A stretch of 64,000 bases of DNA from an uncultured Eubacteriales bacterium (GTDB lineage: Bacteria > Bacillota > Clostridia > Lachnospirales > Lachnospiraceae): the NCBI GenBank assembly GCA_900549105.1, contig URND01000001.1:1-64000 (forward strand). The letters are read 5' to 3'. Each line of letters starts with the position of its first letter. Within the stretch, counting starts at the first letter, position 1. The notes beneath the pieces are model-generated. The model saw nothing but the letters and a program-made list of their open reading frames with translations, had not been told where the DNA came from and ran no database searches. Below, in pieces: positions 9,484 through 16,767 of the stretch. A program made the translations under genes and the position numbers.

Positions 9484-10203
9484 TTATTCGTCTATCACCG
9501 CATTGACCGCACACGGAAATGTTCCGTATCCGCCGCTGGTCATAATGAATGTATGGGTTTCCACATTGCCGCTTTTTGTTGTAAAAGCAACCGTCGCCTC
9601 ATAACCGTTATCTGTCTCCTCAATCTCCGTAAATTCCATTGAGCCGAGATAGCCTTCTGAACTGTAGAGAATAAAACAATCCGAATCCACGTCAAACTCA
9701 ATACCGCCCACAGCCGACGGAACTTCCGGAATCGCACTGTTCCCGGCAAACATGGCTTCCGCATACTCAGCCATAACCTCCTTCGGCACCATATAACCGC
9801 TGCCGTCATCCGACATACTGATATCCGGGTGTATCCAACTGCCTCCGTTAATCGCCGCATAGATGCTGTCCCAGAAAAACGCGCTGTCCGAACCGTCATA
9901 AGCTCTGCCGCCGCTCATCGTTTTACAGATTCCCACAAGAATCGGCCGCATTGTATCCACTTCATCAGGCACAGAAATCGTCACCGCCGCCTTCGTCTCC
10001 TCAAAAGGCGGTTTTGTTTCGTCAACCTTCTCCGAAGTCTCCGACTCGGATGCACTTTCCGTCATTTCCTTATCCTGAGTTTCATCAATTACAATATTTC
10101 CACTGGTATCTTTTCCGCTGTCCTTTTTCCCGCAGGCCGCCAGAGATGCCATAAGCAGACACATCACAGTAACTGTACTTATCATTTTTACGAATTTCTT
10201 CAT
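9484..10203 (-). CDS. Secreted lipoprotein of unknown function
   Basis: This 239-residue protein has a lipoprotein signal peptide: a KK-rich start, a hydrophobic core and the lipobox LAAC, with Cys near position 24. A low-complexity, charged linker (rich in E, T, S and K, about 25-70) precedes a globular domain (about 72-239). It should be anchored to the outer face of the membrane. I do not recognise the domain. It is 38 nt upstream of the membrane protein gene at 7829-9445 and on the same strand, so it may belong to that operon. Its leader carries one of two copies of a 77-base structured repeat. Confidence 0.65.
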   Translation of the reverse strand: MKKFVKMISTVTVMCLLMASLAACGKKDSGKDTSGNIVIDETQDKEMTESASESETSEKVDETKPPFEETKAAVTISVPDEVDTMRPILVGICKTMSGGRAYDGSDSAFFWDSIYAAINGGSWIHPDISMSDDGSGYMVPKEVMAEYAEAMFAGNSAIPEVPSAVGGIEFDVDSDCFILYSSEGYLGSMEFTEIEETDNGYEATVAFTTKSGNVETHTFIMTSGGYGTFPCAVNAVIDE

Positions 10204-10233
10204 GGTATTTACCTCCCATCATTATTTGAATTT

Positions 10234-10310
10234 ATATACCCCTCCGGGCATCCCGCATGTCAGATGCTTCGCATGGGCGCGCTGCGTCAAGCTTCGCGCG
10301 ATAAGGTATA
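10234..10310 (-). repeat. Dispersed 77-base structured repeat, copy A
   Basis: Read on the minus strand, this segment matches 48991-49067 (+) at 69 of 77 positions. The ends form a short inverted repeat (TATACC and GGTATA), and the interior can fold into small hairpins (ATGC-GAA-GCAT, CGGG-ATG-CCCG, and GCGCG with its complement). It lies between a TATAAT (10310-10315, minus) and the lipoprotein start codon, so it would be in that gene's 5' leader. Confidence 0.8.
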
Positions 10311-10383
10311 TTATACACTATTTTCACTCAGATTAAAAGAGCAGGTATTCGTTTAATCTGCAATACAGTTCGACAAAAACAAC

Positions 10384-10433
10384 TAAAAAAAGCGTATTTA
10401 CAAGATTCTTTGCAAAATCTGATAAATACGCTT
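10384..10433 (-). terminator. Terminator of tRNA-Leu
   Basis: An 11-bp stem (10390-10400 with 10423-10433), with a further inner AGATT/AATCT pairing, is followed on the minus strand by a run of seven T, right after the tRNA 3' end. Confidence 0.85.
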
Positions 10434-10435
10434 CA

Positions 10436-10520
10436 TGCAGTTGACGGGACTTGAACCCGTACCCAGTTAACCCGGACTAGATCCTTAGTCTAGCGCGTAT
10501 GCCAATTCCGCCACAACTGC
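10436..10520 (-). tRNA. tRNA-Leu (anticodon AAG)
   Basis: The 85-nt RNA pairs GCAGTTG with CAACTGC in the acceptor stem, has a class II long variable arm, a GGTTCAAGTCC T-arm, and an anticodon stem CTAGA/TCTAG around the loop CTAAGGA, giving anticodon AAG, which reads CUU and other CUN Leu codons. The discriminator base is A and CCA is not encoded. A promoter and a terminator frame it closely, so it is a single-gene unit. Confidence 0.95.
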
Positions 10521-10554
10521 ACAATATTTTGTATGTCTTTCAACAACAATATGA

Positions 10555-10583
10555 ATGATACCATAGAGGCAAAAAAAAAGCAA
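10555..10583 (-). promoter_or_regulatory. Promoter of tRNA-Leu
   Basis: On the minus strand TTGCTT (10578-10583) and TATCAT (10555-10560) are 17 nt apart, about 35 nt upstream of the mature tRNA. The stretch further upstream (10584-10640) is a strongly AT-rich run of A and T tracts, possibly an UP-element-like region. Confidence 0.6.
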
Positions 10584-10685
10584 GGTTTTTTTTGAAAAAA
10601 ATTAAAAAAATTTGAAAAAATTTGAATGAACATCTATTTGTTTCATAATGAATGGAAAGATATATGAAGCAGGAAAGTTATGATT

Positions 10686-10805
10686 CTACATTGTTTTCCA
10701 ACAGCGTTCTTTCATAAACGTTTCAATAATAGAAATATCCTCTCCCTCATAATATTTTACAAGCAACTGCTTAAATTCCGGCACTTCCTTTTCGGGGATT
10801 ACCAA
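10686..10805 (-). CDS. Small ORF of unknown function (39 aa), possible remnant
   Basis: A 39-residue frame starts at TTG 10805, 7 nt after a GGAGG that is itself inside the end of the upstream small ORF. It reads VIPEKEVPEFKQLLVKYY and ends in a C-terminal WKTM. It overlaps the upstream ORF by 7 nt in a different frame, so the two are either translationally coupled small genes or the halves of one frameshifted gene. I do not recognise the family. Confidence 0.4.
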   Translation of the reverse strand: MVIPEKEVPEFKQLLVKYYEGEDISIIETFMKERCWKTM

Positions 10806-10918
10806 GAAACCACCTCCATGGGCAAACCTGGCACATCATAAGGCATCAGATTCAATCTGACGTTAAGATCAGCTCGCCTTCTGAGCAATTCTTGTATTTC
10901 TTGATATTGTACTTCCAT
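10799..10918 (-). CDS. Small helical ORF (39 aa) divergent from the polymerase gene
   Basis: A 39-residue frame starts at ATG 10918 with a strong GGAGGG 6 nt upstream. The sequence up to RLNLMPYD resembles, from memory, the start of small helical proteins found beside AbiEii-type toxins in Lachnospiraceae, but here it stops after 39 residues, so it may be a truncated relic. It has its own well-formed promoter, and operator-like decamers bracket that promoter and recur at the polymerase promoter, which suggests shared control. Confidence 0.45.
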   Translation of the reverse strand: MEVQYQEIQELLRRRADLNVRLNLMPYDVPGLPMEVVSW

Positions 10919-10931
10919 AACATTCCCTCCT

Positions 10932-11066
10932 TTGGGGAGCAAAATTTGAAATAATAGTACCACAATGCTCCCCAATAATCAATACATATTGGAGAACATT
11001 TTCCAAATATTATTCCCCCGTTTAGCAGACTAATATAGCTAATATAGCTGTTGACATTCTCTCCAA
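10932..11066. promoter_or_regulatory. Operator-like decamer array between divergent promoters
   Basis: A decamer close to TTGGGGAGCA occurs four times: 10932-10941 (+, exact), 10966-10975 (-, exact), 10989-10998 (+, TTGGAGAACA) and 11057-11066 (-, TTGGAGAGAA). The second lies in the -35/-10 spacer of the minus promoter and the fourth in the spacer of the plus promoter. The third is half of an imperfect 18-bp palindrome ending TTTTCCAA. The pattern is what a phage-type repressor would need to control both promoters; the repressor is not identifiable in the window. Confidence 0.6.
10954..10982 (-). promoter_or_regulatory. Promoter of the divergent small ORFs
   Basis: On the minus strand TTGATT (10977-10982) and TACTAT (10954-10959) are 17 nt apart, upstream of ATG 10918, with an operator-like decamer in the spacer. 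Confidence 0.65.
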
Positions 11067-11079
11067 ATCGCTGTATGAT
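11051..11079 (+). promoter_or_regulatory. Strong promoter of the polymerase gene
   Basis: A perfect TTGACA (11051-11056) and TATGAT (11074-11079) with 17-nt spacing lie 55 nt upstream of ATG 11134. The start point would fall near 11086, just before the LexA-like box, and an operator-like decamer occupies the spacer. Confidence 0.85.
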
Positions 11080-11092
11080 TATTACACAGAGT

Positions 11093-11106
11093 CGAACGTA
11101 TGTTTG
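11093..11106 (+). promoter_or_regulatory. LexA/DinR-type SOS box
   Basis: CGAACGTATGTTTG agrees with the Gram-positive DinR/LexA consensus CGAACRNRYGTTYC at 13 of 14 positions. It lies just downstream of the predicted transcription start, where a bound repressor would block the strong promoter. This predicts induction of the whole element by DNA damage. Confidence 0.75.
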
Positions 11107-11133
11107 TTTTTTATGTGAATGGAGGGATATAAC

Positions 11134-13908
11134 ATGTCAAAGCATCTGACATCTCAAAGATATATATATAAAATCCACTCTGCACGCCTGCGCAGAGCCA
11201 AATGGAATTTACACCTTACAATAAGTCAGGCCCGCGAAAATAAAGAGCTTATTGCATTAAGCGACAGCCAATTACTGCGTTTTATCGATGAGCTGAACGG
11301 GAATATCAAGCCCGAACTTCGGATTTCCAATCTGAAGGCACGCATAAAACAGTTAAAGGCAGAAGAAAATCTGTCGATTTCAAGGCCGCGCATTAAAAAG
11401 CTTTATGAACAGTTGGATGAATACCAATTTCAAAAAGATTATGTCTGCGTAGTCATCGACTCGGTGAAGGACTATCGGAAAATGTATAAAGACGGTTTTC
11501 AAATCAATGGCACGGTCTACCGCCGTCTCCTCGGAACTGCCGGCGGTGTAAAAACCAATACGATTGTTTTTGTCAATGAACTTCTGCTGCCGGAGCTGAA
11601 CCGCAGAATTGATAACGGCCGCAATCTTTCCAAAGCTTTCACTCCGGCCAAACTGGAAGCCTACCGCTCTCTTGTCTGCAGTTCATCAACGCCTGTATCC
11701 ATGCCGCAGGGCATTGTGGTCGTTCACGACTGTATCACCCATTTTAAATCCGATGTCATCGAATTGGATGACGGCAAAGGGGAACAGCCCCGCATGAAAT
11801 ACATTCGGGAAAAGGACATCGAATTAAACGACAGTGATGGCTACGGCCTCGCCATGCCCGAATTGATGGAACGCTGGGGCCGGGATATCGGCGCGGACTA
11901 CCTTTTACCCGGCTGTGTCCTTCGAAATTCCTTTTGCAAGGGCGCTGTTTTCCCCGTGGACTTCCGGAAATTTGCCCGCGAACATCAGGTGTCTGAAATT
12001 ACCGATGTGTGGGGTCAGACCCATAATATTCAAAATGTGGAGCTTGTACTGACAGAATCCATGCTCAAGCTCTGGGACTCCTATGATTCCATGGAAGACT
12101 ATCTGGAAAACTGCCGGAAAAATCACTACAGTTTTTCCATCACCAAAGCCTCAGAAAAGGACCTGGAAAATCTTCGGACAATGAATTACCAGTTTTTGCA
12201 GTCCTATCATTTCACGGATGATGAAATCGATGAATTGATTCAGCCCACCGTAAATGAAATCAACGATATTCTCTCTGAGGATTACAGAAAAACGATACTC
12301 TATACAAAGGGAACAGGGCTTAATGAAAAAAATGTCCGCCATCCGGATGCCTCCTTCGCCACCGCCCTGATGATTGAACCGGAAATGATAAATGACAGTT
12401 ATGTGAGGGACCAGCTCTATACGATGATTCATAAACGGATTGATAAGGCCAAAGTCGGCGTCTTAAATGTCCCGGCAAACTACTCTCTTGTCTCCGGGGA
12501 CCCCTATTCCCTCTGTCAGTCCATGTTCCATCTGGAGGTCACCGGCTTGTTAAAAGCCGGACAGGTCTATTCCAGGTATTGGGTTGAGCGGGGCGTTGAG
12601 CAGATTGTCAGCTTCCGGGCGCCGATGACATCCCACAATAACATCCGTATTCTTGAGGTTGTTCACTCTGAGGAAATGGACGAATTTTATAAATATATGA
12701 CCACTCCGACAATCTTCAACAGTTGGGATACCTGCGCTGACGCTATGAACGGCATGGATAAGGATGGGGACTGCGTCATCAACAGCGCTTTTCCACTCCT
12801 CGTTAAACGGGCCCGGCCGCTTCCCGCTGTCCTGTGTGTCCAGCGGAGAGCCCCGAAATGTGTTCCCACAGAAGATGACCTCATGCTTTCCAACATCAAC
12901 AGTTTCGGGAATTCTGTCGGAGAAGTGACCAACAGGATTACAGCCATGTTTGAAGTTCAGGCCCGGTTTCCTGAGAATTCCCGGGAATATCGGATATTAG
13001 ATTATCGTATCAAATGCGGACAGCTCTATCAGCAAAACAGCATTGATAAAACAAAGGGCATCGAAGCCCGGCCCATGCCCGAAACCTGGTATCAGCCGCC
13101 CCGCCATGTAACCTCCGCAGAAGATTTTCAAAATCTGGAACTTGCAGCCGATAAAAAACCCTATTTTATGCAGTACATATATCCGGCTGAAAAAGCCCAG
13201 TTAAAAACCTACATTAAAAAGAATGAAGAAAAGTGTATTATGCGTTTTCGAAAAACGCTTAACGAGCTTATGAACCAGGAAGAGCGAACTGAGGAAGAGG
13301 AAAATTTTATCCGCTATTACCATGATAAAATGCCTCTGGGGACTTCACCGTGCACCATGAATAAAATTTGCTGGAAAATTGAAAACCTCTTTGATGATTA
13401 TAAAATTTCAAAAGCCCGGCCTTTTGATTATTCCATATTAAAAAGCGAAGCCTCCTATTCCTCCCAGTTATTCCGAAAAATCAAAAAGATTTATGAGCGG
13501 TATCAGCGCGAAACAGCCAGCTTCATGCAATATGCAAAAAGTGAACGACTGAAACCGGAGGAATGTCGGGTGCAAAAATACATATTCAAAGAGGAATTTA
13601 AACGCCAGTGTCTCAGCGAATGTCCAAATGAAGATTCTCTGTGCAATATTGTGCTGGATTTATGCTATTCCAAATCCAGGGCCAGCAAACAGTTTGCCTG
13701 GGATATCTGCGGCGATTTATTTATCCGCAACCTTTTAAAACGCAATCAATATAAAATTTCCTATCCGGAAGCCGACGAATCCGGCGACATTTTATTTAAC
13801 GGCGAGCGTTTCAAAATGAAAACCATCACACTGGATATGAATCAGGAAAGGGAAGATGAAAATGACGATGATATTAAACGAAGTGAAGGAAGCCAAAAAG
13901 CTTCTTGA
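11134..13908 (+). CDS. Single-chain two-barrel RNA polymerase, YonO/QDE-1-like
   Basis: This 924-residue protein looks like the single-polypeptide RNA polymerases related to the beta/beta' subunits, as in SP-beta YonO (DNA-dependent) and eukaryotic QDE-1-type RdRPs. The signature is DKDGD at 542-546, preceded by Asn-Gly-Met (540 is N-terminal to G-M), as in NADFDGD of beta'. About 45 residues upstream is FRAP at 494-497, matching the conserved R-x-P before the active site. Downstream come a VGEVTN segment at 595-600 and NSIDKTKG at 635-642, which fits the V-D-x-x-K-T-G region of QDE-1-type enzymes. The length is close to YonO. GGAGGG lies 7 nt upstream of ATG 11134, so the in-frame ATG at 11119 is rejected. 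It is the first gene of the element, behind a promoter with an SOS box. Similarity outside the motifs was not testable. Confidence 0.8.
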   Translation: MSKHLTSQRYIYKIHSARLRRAKWNLHLTISQARENKELIALSDSQLLRFIDELNGNIKPELRISNLKARIKQLKAEENLSISRPRIKKLYEQLDEYQFQKDYVCVVIDSVKDYRKMYKDGFQINGTVYRRLLGTAGGVKTNTIVFVNELLLPELNRRIDNGRNLSKAFTPAKLEAYRSLVCSSSTPVSMPQGIVVVHDCITHFKSDVIELDDGKGEQPRMKYIREKDIELNDSDGYGLAMPELMERWGRDIGADYLLPGCVLRNSFCKGAVFPVDFRKFAREHQVSEITDVWGQTHNIQNVELVLTESMLKLWDSYDSMEDYLENCRKNHYSFSITKASEKDLENLRTMNYQFLQSYHFTDDEIDELIQPTVNEINDILSEDYRKTILYTKGTGLNEKNVRHPDASFATALMIEPEMINDSYVRDQLYTMIHKRIDKAKVGVLNVPANYSLVSGDPYSLCQSMFHLEVTGLLKAGQVYSRYWVERGVEQIVSFRAPMTSHNNIRILEVVHSEEMDEFYKYMTTPTIFNSWDTCADAMNGMDKDGDCVINSAFPLLVKRARPLPAVLCVQRRAPKCVPTEDDLMLSNINSFGNSVGEVTNRITAMFEVQARFPENSREYRILDYRIKCGQLYQQNSIDKTKGIEARPMPETWYQPPRHVTSAEDFQNLELAADKKPYFMQYIYPAEKAQLKTYIKKNEEKCIMRFRKTLNELMNQEERTEEEENFIRYYHDKMPLGTSPCTMNKICWKIENLFDDYKISKARPFDYSILKSEASYSSQLFRKIKKIYERYQRETASFMQYAKSERLKPEECRVQKYIFKEEFKRQCLSECPNEDSLCNIVLDLCYSKSRASKQFAWDICGDLFIRNLLKRNQYKISYPEADESGDILFNGERFKMKTITLDMNQEREDENDDDIKRSEGSQKAS

Positions 13909-14647
13909 GACAGGGGATATCGGCAGTAAACCTACTGCCGCCCTTTTTCTTTTAGCCAAATATTACCGGCAGAAAGAAAATCTAAACAAAAAAGAAACCG
14001 CAGAAAAGCTAAATGATTTTATGGCTTTCTCCGATAAACATTACAATCCGGCCCTGTGGGAAGATGCCATTGAGGACATTGCCAGAAAAGCCGGAAAATA
14101 TCCACTCCGTGAGATTGACGCCGTCGGCATTACCGAAAAAGAGCTGGAACAGATCAAAACGCTCAATCATATAAAATATGAAAAGCTGGCTTTTGTTATG
14201 CTCTGCCATGCAAAGCTTCATAATATGCTGTCTGCCGACAATAATGGATGGGTGAATACTTCCATCCCTGAGATTTACCGGACAGCCCGTGTCGCCGTCA
14301 AATACCGAAAGGATAAATTTCTATATTTAAATGATATTGAAGCCACAGGTCTTATTTCTTTTTCCACGCGAAATGACAATCTCAACCTCCGGGTGAATTT
14401 CATTGATATGAACGGCCTGCCTGTTTTCGAAATTAATGATTTCCGGGAACTTGGCTACGAATATCTGAACTACTATAAAAAAGGGACTTTTGCCCGATGT
14501 TCGGAATGTCAGAAACTCTATATCCGCAAAACGAACAATCAAAAATACTGCGAACTCTGCGCCAAAGCCATGAAAATGGCTGCCGATAGGGCCCGAATGG
14601 CCGCAAAAAGAAAAAAATCGAATTCAGAAAATGCCGGAACCCCTTGA
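13862..14647 (+). CDS. Zinc-finger protein overlapping the polymerase gene
   Basis: This protein of about 261 residues is mostly helical and ends in a Cys4 knuckle (CSEC, then YCELC about 17 residues later) followed by a very basic tail (RARMAAKRKK). The layout resembles DNA-binding zinc-finger proteins of the CGNR type, but the middle is not recognised. It overlaps the 3' end of the polymerase gene by about 47 nt, so the two are co-transcribed and probably coupled. ATG 13856 and 13868 are alternative starts; 13862 best fits the AGGG upstream. A role as promoter-recognition or processivity partner of the polymerase is inference from position alone. The stop codon lies inside a perfect hairpin. 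Confidence 0.6.
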   Translation: MTMILNEVKEAKKLLETGDIGSKPTAALFLLAKYYRQKENLNKKETAEKLNDFMAFSDKHYNPALWEDAIEDIARKAGKYPLREIDAVGITEKELEQIKTLNHIKYEKLAFVMLCHAKLHNMLSADNNGWVNTSIPEIYRTARVAVKYRKDKFLYLNDIEATGLISFSTRNDNLNLRVNFIDMNGLPVFEINDFRELGYEYLNYYKKGTFARCSECQKLYIRKTNNQKYCELCAKAMKMAADRARMAAKRKKSNSENAGTP

Positions 14648-14663
14648 AAAATCAAGGGGTTCC
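14636..14663 (+). terminator. Perfect 12-bp hairpin ending the regulator pair
   Basis: GGAACCCCTTGA (14636-14647) is followed by AAAA and its exact complement (14652-14663); a flanking C-G pair extends the stem to 13. The stop codon TGA is in the left arm. There is no immediate T-run (a TTTTT comes 11 nt later), so it may be a weak terminator, a pause or a processing site separating the regulators from the structural genes. Confidence 0.6.
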
Positions 14664-14727
14664 GCCATATCTCCCGTTTTTCTTATTGTGTAGAGAAATA
14701 GTAAAACAAACACAAGGAGGTAACACA

Positions 14728-15231
14728 ATGCTTAAAGAACTCGGCAAATATAAAGACAACCTCAGTTCGATTCTAATCAGCGATGAATACATTCCCGGAC
14801 TTCTTCTGGAAGATACTTCCGGATTATCAAATGACATTATCGCCGCAAAAGCCCAGAAAAATATTTGTCCACATCTCTACATGGAACCGGCTGCATCTGA
14901 ACCGGCCTGCTATATTTTTTTGGAAACTGACGTTGCAAAAACAACGCCCACAACAAAAACAATGAAAATTGTTATCCAGCCTGTCTGCCATAAAGACATC
15001 CTCACCGTCAGGAATAGCCCTGCCGTCTATTACGGCACAAGATATGATATGTTAGCTGAACGGATTGATGAATTACTCTGCCCGGCAGACAAACTTCCGG
15101 CAAGACAGCGCCAAAAAGAATTTGGCATCGGTCTCCCTGAGCTTCAAAGCGTGGAAACCTTCGCCAGCGGTTCATGGATTGGCCGAAAGATGACTTATCT
15201 TGTTCCCGATTTCAGGCAGGTGAGAGGATGA
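14728..15231 (+). CDS. Tail-module protein of unknown function (possible tail terminator or connector)
   Basis: This 167-residue soluble protein opens the structural operon. ATG 14728 has AAGGAGG ideally placed upstream, so the longer frame from 14644 is not used. I do not recognise a family; size and position ahead of the tube gene would suit a tail terminator/completion or head-tail-connector-like protein, as found in front of major tail proteins in siphoviruses. The pattern of a neck-like protein retained without head genes occurs in tailocins. The stop overlaps the next start (ATGA at 15228-15231), so the two products are likely made in a fixed ratio. Confidence 0.5.
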   Translation: MLKELGKYKDNLSSILISDEYIPGLLLEDTSGLSNDIIAAKAQKNICPHLYMEPAASEPACYIFLETDVAKTTPTTKTMKIVIQPVCHKDILTVRNSPAVYYGTRYDMLAERIDELLCPADKLPARQRQKEFGIGLPELQSVETFASGSWIGRKMTYLVPDFRQVRG

Positions 15232-15959
15232 AACTGGATTATTCGGATTTAATCTCACCCTTTCCCTTCTATGCGGAACACATTGGACATGTTAAGTCTC
15301 CAACCCTGAAAGATATCTGGAATCCCAAAACCACCTGGCAGGGCTATCAGATGTATCTGGGGCTTCTTTTATTGACGCCGCAGGCTTACGGATATGAAGA
15401 AAACATTTCCATGTTTGACCTCATTTGTTCCGACAGCCGGCTTCAAAAATCCTATACCGCAATATTTGATTTTTTCCTGGAGGAAACTGTTCTCTGGGAC
15501 AAAAATAATCATTTATTCTTTACCTATGCAGAGACAGACGGAGACAATCCGATAGTCCCTGCCGGCATGATTGACGGTGAAAATTTTTCCGGGCTTTGTG
15601 ACATCATTTTACAAAGGTGCGGTGTTGAGCGCAAAGATTATGATGTGGACGCGTCTAAAATCAAAAACAAACGGGCCGTGGAAATACTCAACAAAATTCA
15701 TCGCGGCCGACAGGCAGCTTCCGGGAAATCCAGTCGCAACAAGGATATGGAACTTCCCAATCTGGTCACTGCTGTGGCCGTTCAAAGCAACTCAATTAAC
15801 TTTACAAATATATGGGATTTAACCATATATCAATTCTATGAGCAGTTCAAAAAAGAACAGGTGGGCATCTATTTTGACATACAGAAAATGGCTGTAGCTG
15901 CTTATGGAAACAGCAAAAATACCTTCAAAGGAAATGAATGGTATAAAAACGAAAACTAA
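15228..15959 (+). CDS. Tail-module protein of unknown function
   Basis: This 243-residue protein starts at ATG 15228, overlapping the previous stop by 4 nt. The C-terminal 40 residues (IWDLTIYQFYEQFKKEQ and onwards) look like a helical chaperone-type segment seen at the end of some phage tail-assembly proteins. The N-terminal part (residues 1-110, with PFPFYAEHIGHVKSPTLKD) is not recognised. Its place directly before the tube gene supports a role in tail assembly. No transmembrane or signal sequence is seen. Confidence 0.45.
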   Translation: MKLDYSDLISPFPFYAEHIGHVKSPTLKDIWNPKTTWQGYQMYLGLLLLTPQAYGYEENISMFDLICSDSRLQKSYTAIFDFFLEETVLWDKNNHLFFTYAETDGDNPIVPAGMIDGENFSGLCDIILQRCGVERKDYDVDASKIKNKRAVEILNKIHRGRQAASGKSSRNKDMELPNLVTAVAVQSNSINFTNIWDLTIYQFYEQFKKEQVGIYFDIQKMAVAAYGNSKNTFKGNEWYKNEN

Positions 15960-15980
15960 CCCATAAAGGAGGAATTTTAA

Positions 15981-16706
15981 ATGGGAAACACATTTACAAA
16001 CAGAGAGGTATGCGACCTCATTTTTGAAGATTACGCAACAAAAACACCGTTTCTGAACATGGATTACGCCAATGTCAGCACAACAGAAATCACGGGGGAA
16101 ACCGTATTTGCCTACGGCGGAAAAGGCCATCCAAAACGCGTGGCATTTTCCGGTGAAAGAGGCGGTACTCTTACCATCGAAACACAGATGCAGAGCTTCA
16201 AGCTGTATCAGCTGCTGACCGGCGGCGACATGTCCAAGTCCGCAAAATTCATGGTGAGAGAAGAACTGACTACAGCCGAGGGCGGCACAGTCACATTGAC
16301 AGATGCACCTGCTTCCGGCGCGGCCGTTAATGTATTCGCTGCCGATGATGACTGCGGCACAGCAAAAACAGCAACGGTTTCGGGCAAAACCGCAACAATC
16401 ACAGGCGCTTCCGCCGGTGAAAAGGTTATCGTTTACTACATCAAAGACATTACGGAGAAAGTTCAGAAAATTTCCGTCAAAGGCAGCTCCTTCCCGAAGG
16501 CTTTTACTGTCTATGGCGACACAGTCATGAAAACAGAAAACGACGAACTCCTTCCATATAAGTTCATCGCTTACAAAGTGACACCACAGTCCAATATGAG
16601 TATCAGCATGTCCAACAGCGGCGACCCTGCCACAATCACAATCACATGCGACCTGATGGTTAATGATGACAATGAAATGTTAGACCTTATTCTCGAAGAA
16701 GAATAA
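15981..16706 (+). CDS. Probable major tail tube protein
   Basis: This 241-residue protein is beta-rich, with an N-terminal segment on a conserved theme (TGETVFAYGGKGHPKRVAFSG) and a C-terminal strand-rich part (PQSNMSISMSNSGDPATITI) typical of tube proteins of siphovirus tails. An extra acidic, Ala/Gly/Thr-rich insert of about 50 residues (about 95-150) could be a surface domain. AGGAGG lies 8 nt upstream of ATG 15981. It is followed at once by a strong terminator-like hairpin, which fits a gene whose product is needed in high copy number. No sheath gene follows, so the tail should be non-contractile. Confidence 0.65.
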   Translation: MGNTFTNREVCDLIFEDYATKTPFLNMDYANVSTTEITGETVFAYGGKGHPKRVAFSGERGGTLTIETQMQSFKLYQLLTGGDMSKSAKFMVREELTTAEGGTVTLTDAPASGAAVNVFAADDDCGTAKTATVSGKTATITGASAGEKVIVYYIKDITEKVQKISVKGSSFPKAFTVYGDTVMKTENDELLPYKFIAYKVTPQSNMSISMSNSGDPATITITCDLMVNDDNEMLDLILEEE

Positions 16707-16715
16707 ATTTCCTCT

Positions 16716-16749
16716 GGGAGGGCGTTCAAACCGTCCTCCCTCTTTTTTT
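16716..16749 (+). terminator. Terminator after the tube gene
   Basis: A 9-bp stem (16716-16724 with 16732-16740, one G-T pair) is followed by TCTTTTTTT. Partial termination here would raise the tube transcript over the downstream tail genes. Confidence 0.75.
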
Positions 16750-16767
16750 CGAAAGGATGACCCCATA

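Noticed and set aside
10436..10520. tRNA-Leu as the integration site of the phage-derived element
   Set aside because: The element lies on the 5' (promoter) side of the tRNA gene, no duplicate of the tRNA 3' end was seen near 33.9-34.3 kb, and no integrase gene is present.
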